Of a DNA stretch of 9,897 bases, positions 7,238-9,897 are shown one piece after another (within the stretch, counting starts at the first letter, position 1; every line of letters starts with the position of its first letter). The position numbers were made by a program, and so were the translations under genes. The DNA comes from an uncultured Collinsella sp. (lineage in GTDB: Bacteria > Actinomycetota > Coriobacteriia > Coriobacteriales > Coriobacteriaceae), in NCBI GenBank assembly GCA_905197385.1, contig CAJJYO010000038.1, forward strand, positions 1 through 9,897. Reading direction: 5' to 3'. A model generated the notes under the pieces. The model was given only the letters and a program-made list of their open reading frames with translations. It did not search any database and had not been told where the DNA came from.

Positions 7238-7267
7238 TTTGTTCACCGCATCGATTCGCCACGGGAC

Positions 7268-7301
7268 AAAAAAGCGTCCCGGCAATCGGTTGCCGGGACG
7301 C
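7268..7301 (-). terminator. Strong rho-independent terminator behind the HAD gene
   Basis: The arms GCGTCCCGGCAA (7274-7285) and TTGCCGGGACGC (7290-7301) pair perfectly over 12 bases around a four-base loop. On the minus strand the hairpin is followed at once by six T (7273-7268). It ends the HAD transcript and insulates the pilus operon from it. Confidence 0.93.
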
Positions 7302-7310
7302 CTGATCGAA

Positions 7311-7342
7311 CCACCACAAAGGTGCCTGTCCCCTTTGTGGTG
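7311..7342. repeat. Dispersed hairpin repeat, copy 1
   Basis: CACCACAAAGG (7312-7322) and CCTTTGTGGTG (7332-7342) pair over 11 bases around the loop TGCCTGTCC. The core is identical to copy 2 and differs by one loop base from copy 3. This copy has no T run on the minus strand; the dedicated terminator sits just beyond it. It begins 15 bases after the HAD stop codon. Confidence 0.85.
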
Positions 7343-7356
7343 ATTCTCCCCCAGCG

Positions 7357-8178
7357 CTACAGCAGATGCTCCTCGATAAAGATCGCGATGCCGTCTTCGT
7401 CGTTGCTGGCGGTTACAAAGTCCGCAGCGGCGCGGGTGGCATCGCTGCCGTTTGCCATGGCCACGCCCACGCCGGCGTCGGCCACCATGCAGGTGTCGTT
7501 GTCGGCATCGCCAAACACGCAGATGTTCTGGAGCTCCATGTCGTTGAGCTCCGCCACGCGCACAAGGCCGCGCGTCTTGGACACGCGCGGATCCATGAAC
7601 TCGTAGAGGCGCTGCGTGGTTTGCAGGGCGGCCGCCTTAACGGTGTCATCGGCGAACGTCGATGCGCGCTCGATGACCTGCGGCATCACCTCGGGCGCCA
7701 TGGTAAACATCACCTTGGGCTGCGGCTCGCGCAAGAACTCGGCAAAATCGACCACCTTATAGGGCACGCCGTCGACACGCGATAGATGCTCGACGCATGC
7801 ATTGGTCTCGGGAACGTAGAACACGCCGTCTCGGGGGCAAACGGGCGTTGCCGGAAGGTCCGCCATGTGCTTGCAGATGCGCGCGATGGTTTCGCCCGGC
7901 AGCGGGTAGCTCAGCTCGTTGATGCCGTGCGCGCGGTCGATGACCTCGGCGCCGCCACAGCCCACCATCACGTCTACCAGGCCGTCGATGCCCCAGAGCT
8001 CGTACATAGCCTCGGTCGCGTGGGCGTCGCGCCCGGTGCACAGGCCAAAGAGCACGCCGCGCTCGCGCAGGGCGCGGATCGCGACCACGGTGCGCGGGGA
8101 CACCGTGTGCTCGCTTGTGAGCAGCGTGCCGTCGATATCGCAGAACACGGCTTTGATGTGGCCGAAGGTGGCGTCCAT
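7357..8178 (-). CDS. Cof-type HAD-IIB family phosphatase
   Basis: This 273-residue cytoplasmic protein belongs to the haloacid dehalogenase superfamily, Cof/YidA-like subgroup IIB, which typically removes phosphate from small metabolites such as sugar phosphates or nucleotides. All four motifs are visible: I, DIDGT with nucleophile Asp14 and acid/base Asp16; II, LCTGR with Thr48; III, Lys201 in VSKTRGL; IV, GDADND at 223-228, which binds magnesium. A cap domain of about 110 residues lies between motifs II and III, as in the IIB type. Start: ATG at 8178, with GAAAGGG just upstream; a start 27 codons earlier would place odd Pro/Ser-rich sequence before the conserved strand. Length is normal for the family. 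It stands alone, between its own promoter and a strong terminator. Substrate cannot be told from sequence, and the neighbours do not help. Confidence 0.93.
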   Translation of the reverse strand: MDATFGHIKAVFCDIDGTLLTSEHTVSPRTVVAIRALRERGVLFGLCTGRDAHATEAMYELWGIDGLVDVMVGCGGAEVIDRAHGINELSYPLPGETIARICKHMADLPATPVCPRDGVFYVPETNACVEHLSRVDGVPYKVVDFAEFLREPQPKVMFTMAPEVMPQVIERASTFADDTVKAAALQTTQRLYEFMDPRVSKTRGLVRVAELNDMELQNICVFGDADNDTCMVADAGVGVAMANGSDATRAAADFVTASNDEDGIAIFIEEHLL

Positions 8179-8232
8179 GGGGCCCTTTCTGGGTAGTGTG
8201 GCGGTGTGGGAAGCGATTGGAAATGGAGTACA

Positions 8233-8242
8233 TGGTATACCA
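8233..8242 (-). promoter_or_regulatory. Extended -10 promoter candidate for the HAD gene
   Basis: On the minus strand TGGTATACC forms an extended -10 element (TG, one base, TATACC), about 50 bases before the HAD start. The -35 position has no good match. The same bases are part of a perfect ten-base palindrome TGGTATACCA, so an operator role is also possible. Confidence 0.35.
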
Positions 8243-8267
8243 AGGCGCGAGCACGGCACGCAGGAGC

Positions 8268-8305
8268 AAAAACCACCACAAAGGTGCCTGTCCCCTTTGT
8301 GGTGG
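8268..8305 (-). terminator. Terminator of the MFS gene, dispersed hairpin repeat copy 2
   Basis: CCACCACAAAGG (8273-8284) and CCTTTGTGGTGG (8294-8305) pair perfectly over 12 bases with the loop TGCCTGTCC. On the minus strand the stem is followed by five T (8272-8268), so it can act as a rho-independent terminator for the MFS transcript. It shares a 26-base block starting AGCAAAAACC with copy 3. Confidence 0.8.
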
Positions 8306-8335
8306 CTTGTGGTGCTCGGGTCTCAGCGCAATCCA

Positions 8336-8388
8336 TCACAACATTCGACGTTTTTCGGCAAAATCGCGATTTTCATCGAATGTTGTGA
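8336..8388. repeat. Nested inverted repeat behind the MFS gene
   Basis: TCACAACATTCGA (8336-8348) and TCGAATGTTGTGA (8376-8388) form a perfect 13-base inverted repeat; two further GG/CC pairs follow after one mismatch. Its 27-base interior contains the perfect 14-base palindrome AAAATCGCGATTTT (8360-8373). It begins five bases after the MFS stop codon. There is no T run on either side, so it is not an obvious terminator. It looks like a small repeat element or a binding site. Confidence 0.6.
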
Positions 8389-8393
8389 CGGTT

Positions 8394-9674
8394 TTACCGC
8401 TCTGCAGCACGATCCAGATGCCCGCGTCCAAACAGCAGCAGCGCTGCGGGAACTGCCGTTACGACCAGGCCCGCGCCTACGAGTGTCTGTTGCACGCCAA
8501 ATGTTGCTGCTAGCCACGGGGCAATCGCCAGCGGGGCCACGCCGGCGAACATGTTGCCAAAGCCCATGACCGAGTTGACGCGACCGAGCTGCTCGAGCGG
8601 AGCCGTCGTTTGCACGATCGTGTTGTGGAGCGGATTGACGACGCCCCAGGCCACGCCCAGGGCAATCTGGCCGACGAGGGCCACGCCCACGTACGGCGTT
8701 CCCACGTAGAGCAGGCTTCCCAGACCCACGGACATAAGCGCCACGAGCAGCGTTTTTAGGTTGACCAGGTGCGGCGGCAAGCGGAGCGCGGCCACGGCGC
8801 CCAGCACCGCGCCCACACCGCTGGCCGACGAGAGCCAACCCATCCATTCGACACCGACGTGCAGGACATCGCGGTAGAAGAACGACTCCAGCGGATCGAA
8901 GGCACCGTAGCCAAAGTTTGAAAGGAAAATAATGCAGAACAGCAGGGCGAGGACGCTGTTGGTGAAGACCGTCTTGATGCTGGCTGCGAAGGTAGCGCGG
9001 GAAGATGCGTTGGGATCGGGACTTTGTCCCGCACGCTCCCCTTCCTCTGCCGAATCGGCATCCGCATCCCCGGCGACATGGCTGGTCTGCGGCCTAAAGC
9101 CCCAACCAGCGACGAGCGCCAACACTGTAAAGATCATCATGAGCACGAACACCGCGCGCGACGACGCAGCCGCCGCGACAAAGCCGCCCAGTGTGGGGCC
9201 GACGATAATGCTCACGTTGGAGAACATGGCGATGGCGGAGTTGATGTCTTTGAGCTCGACAGGATCGTCGGTGAGATAGGCCGGATAGGATGTGGCGATG
9301 GGCTGGGCGAATCCCATCACAAAGCCCAGGAGCACCGCGCCGAGCAGGACGATGCCGGTCGCGCTGCCAAAAACGAGGATCGCCGCGCCGGTTGCCAACG
9401 TGCCCACGATGCTCAGCAAGAAATGACGGCGCGGGCCCCAGGCGTCAAGCGCCGCGCCACCCGCAAAGGATCCCAAGATCACGAATACGTTCATAAACAG
9501 GACGGCCAGCAATGTCGCCACGACCGAGGCATCGTCTGCATAGGTGAGCGTTCCGATGACGCCGATGAAGTAGCTGGTCTGAAAACCGGTGTAGATGAGA
9601 AAGCGCATCGCCACCAGGCGTTTGGCCTGCACGGACAGCGAAGGTTGAGGCTTTGAGAAAAGAGAGGCGAGCAT
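8394..9674 (-). CDS. Major facilitator superfamily transporter
   Basis: This 426-residue integral membrane protein has the MFS layout: hydrophobic segments in two halves split by a charged loop at about residues 195-227 (rich in Asp, Glu, Ser). Motif A, GGAALDAWGPRR, lies at about 72-83 in the loop after the second segment, and GPTLGGF at about 159-165 fits the exporter-type motif C region. The arrangement resembles the MFS_3 / EntS-like group of proton-driven exporters, so drug or siderophore export is possible, but the substrate cannot be read from the sequence. Start: ATG at 9674, five bases after AAGGAG; the start 13 codons upstream lacks this site. A seven-base inverted repeat CGAATGC/GCATTCG (9694-9716) lies just upstream and may be regulatory. 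Length is normal. It is transcribed alone, bounded by two copies of the hairpin repeat. Confidence 0.9.
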   Translation of the reverse strand: MLASLFSKPQPSLSVQAKRLVAMRFLIYTGFQTSYFIGVIGTLTYADDASVVATLLAVLFMNVFVILGSFAGGAALDAWGPRRHFLLSIVGTLATGAAILVFGSATGIVLLGAVLLGFVMGFAQPIATSYPAYLTDDPVELKDINSAIAMFSNVSIIVGPTLGGFVAAAASSRAVFVLMMIFTVLALVAGWGFRPQTSHVAGDADADSAEEGERAGQSPDPNASSRATFAASIKTVFTNSVLALLFCIIFLSNFGYGAFDPLESFFYRDVLHVGVEWMGWLSSASGVGAVLGAVAALRLPPHLVNLKTLLVALMSVGLGSLLYVGTPYVGVALVGQIALGVAWGVVNPLHNTIVQTTAPLEQLGRVNSVMGFGNMFAGVAPLAIAPWLAATFGVQQTLVGAGLVVTAVPAALLLFGRGHLDRAAER

Positions 9675-9693
9675 GGAGACTCCTTGTTTCGTA

Positions 9694-9716
9694 CGAATGC
9701 GGACGGCGGGCATTCG
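9694..9716. promoter_or_regulatory. Inverted repeat upstream of the MFS start
   Basis: CGAATGC (9694-9700) and GCATTCG (9710-9716) are perfect seven-base inverted repeats with a nine-base spacer, ending 19 bases before the MFS ATG. The site would lie in the mRNA leader or overlap the promoter. A TTGACA hexamer on the minus strand (9725-9730) has no -10 match at the right distance. Role unknown. Confidence 0.3.
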
Positions 9717-9843
9717 CCACCGTCTGTCAAATCAATCTATCCGCATGAAACATTAAGGACGCATCAGGACCCTTCTCTCCGTTTTTCGCCCGTCATGAAC
9801 TACTTGGTAGATTGTAAGACATGTCCCACACATCTACTAAAGC

Positions 9844-9883
9844 AAAAACCACCACAAAGGTGCCTGCCCCCTTTGTGGTGGTT
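9844..9883 (-). terminator. Terminator-like dispersed hairpin repeat, copy 3
   Basis: AACCACCACAAAGG (9847-9860) and CCTTTGTGGTGGTT (9870-9883) pair perfectly over 14 bases, the longest stem of the three copies; the loop is TGCCTGCCC. On the minus strand the T run (five T, 9848-9844, partly in the stem) follows, so it probably ends a minus-strand gene lying beyond the right edge of the window. Confidence 0.75.
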
Positions 9884-9897
9884 GTGATAGTTGAGCG

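Larger units (their letters stand above)
6928..7267. promoter_or_regulatory. AT-rich control region upstream of the pilus operon
   Basis: About 340 bases with no supportable gene lie between the adhesin ribosome binding site and the HAD terminator. Base composition is visibly much richer in A and T than in the genes on either side. The region holds a 26-bp dyad (7151-7176), a direct repeat pair (7204-7237) and a weak minus-strand promoter candidate. Short open frames here have no ribosome binding site or family resemblance. The region most likely carries the promoter and operators of the pilus operon. Confidence 0.6.

Noticed and set aside
6928..7267. tRNA or other structured RNA gene in the long intergenic region
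   Set aside because: No cloverleaf, TTCGA arm with acceptor stem, or known riboswitch core could be found; only the weak AT-rich dyad is present.
7268..8388. CRISPR array formed by the repeated hairpins
   Set aside because: The three copies are about 0.95 and 1.6 kb apart with genes between them, are palindromic, and have no regular spacers or cas genes.

Overview
The window looks like chromosomal DNA of a GC-rich Gram-positive gut actinobacterium of the Coriobacteriia, most likely Collinsella or a close relative. This is an inference from codon style, the LPXTG pilus genes, a GH4 phospho-glucosidase remnant and the repeat elements; no rRNA or other taxonomic marker is present. All supported genes lie on the minus strand, so transcription runs from right to left.

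Right part (about 7268-9897): an MFS transporter gene (8394-9674) and a Cof-type HAD phosphatase gene (7357-8178) form separate transcription units. A near-identical hairpin repeat (CCACCACAAAGG / CCTTTGTGGTGG arms, loop TGCCTGTCC) occurs three times: beyond the MFS gene, between MFS and HAD, and behind HAD. Two of the copies end in a T run on the minus strand and look like terminators. A separate strong terminator (7268-7301) closes the HAD unit.

Middle part (424-7267): a sortase-dependent pilus operon, preceded by an AT-rich control region (about 6928-7267) that holds a 26-bp dyad and a pair of 13-bp direct repeats 21 bp apart. Gene order is large adhesin/pilin subunit (3618-6912), major pilin (1728-3578), class C sortase (424-1563). 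The sortase would join the pilin by its LPMTG signal and the adhesin by its LPLTG signal; Cna-B type domains with isopeptide-bond residues are visible in both.

The most striking feature is in the adhesin gene. Its signal peptide (from ATG at 6912) and its body are in different frames, and the break falls in a run of seven G (minus strand, 6733-6739). Removing one G gives one continuous 1097-residue secreted, LPXTG-anchored protein. This is the layout of a slipped-strand phase-variable gene caught in the OFF state, although an assembly or sequencing error is possible. A second run of seven G lies in the Shine-Dalgarno region of the same gene.

Left end (1-423): just downstream of the sortase gene lies the last ~108 codons of a GH4 6-phospho-glucosidase, without its NAD-binding and catalytic parts. 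This suggests that the pilus operon arrived by an event that cut the GH4 gene.
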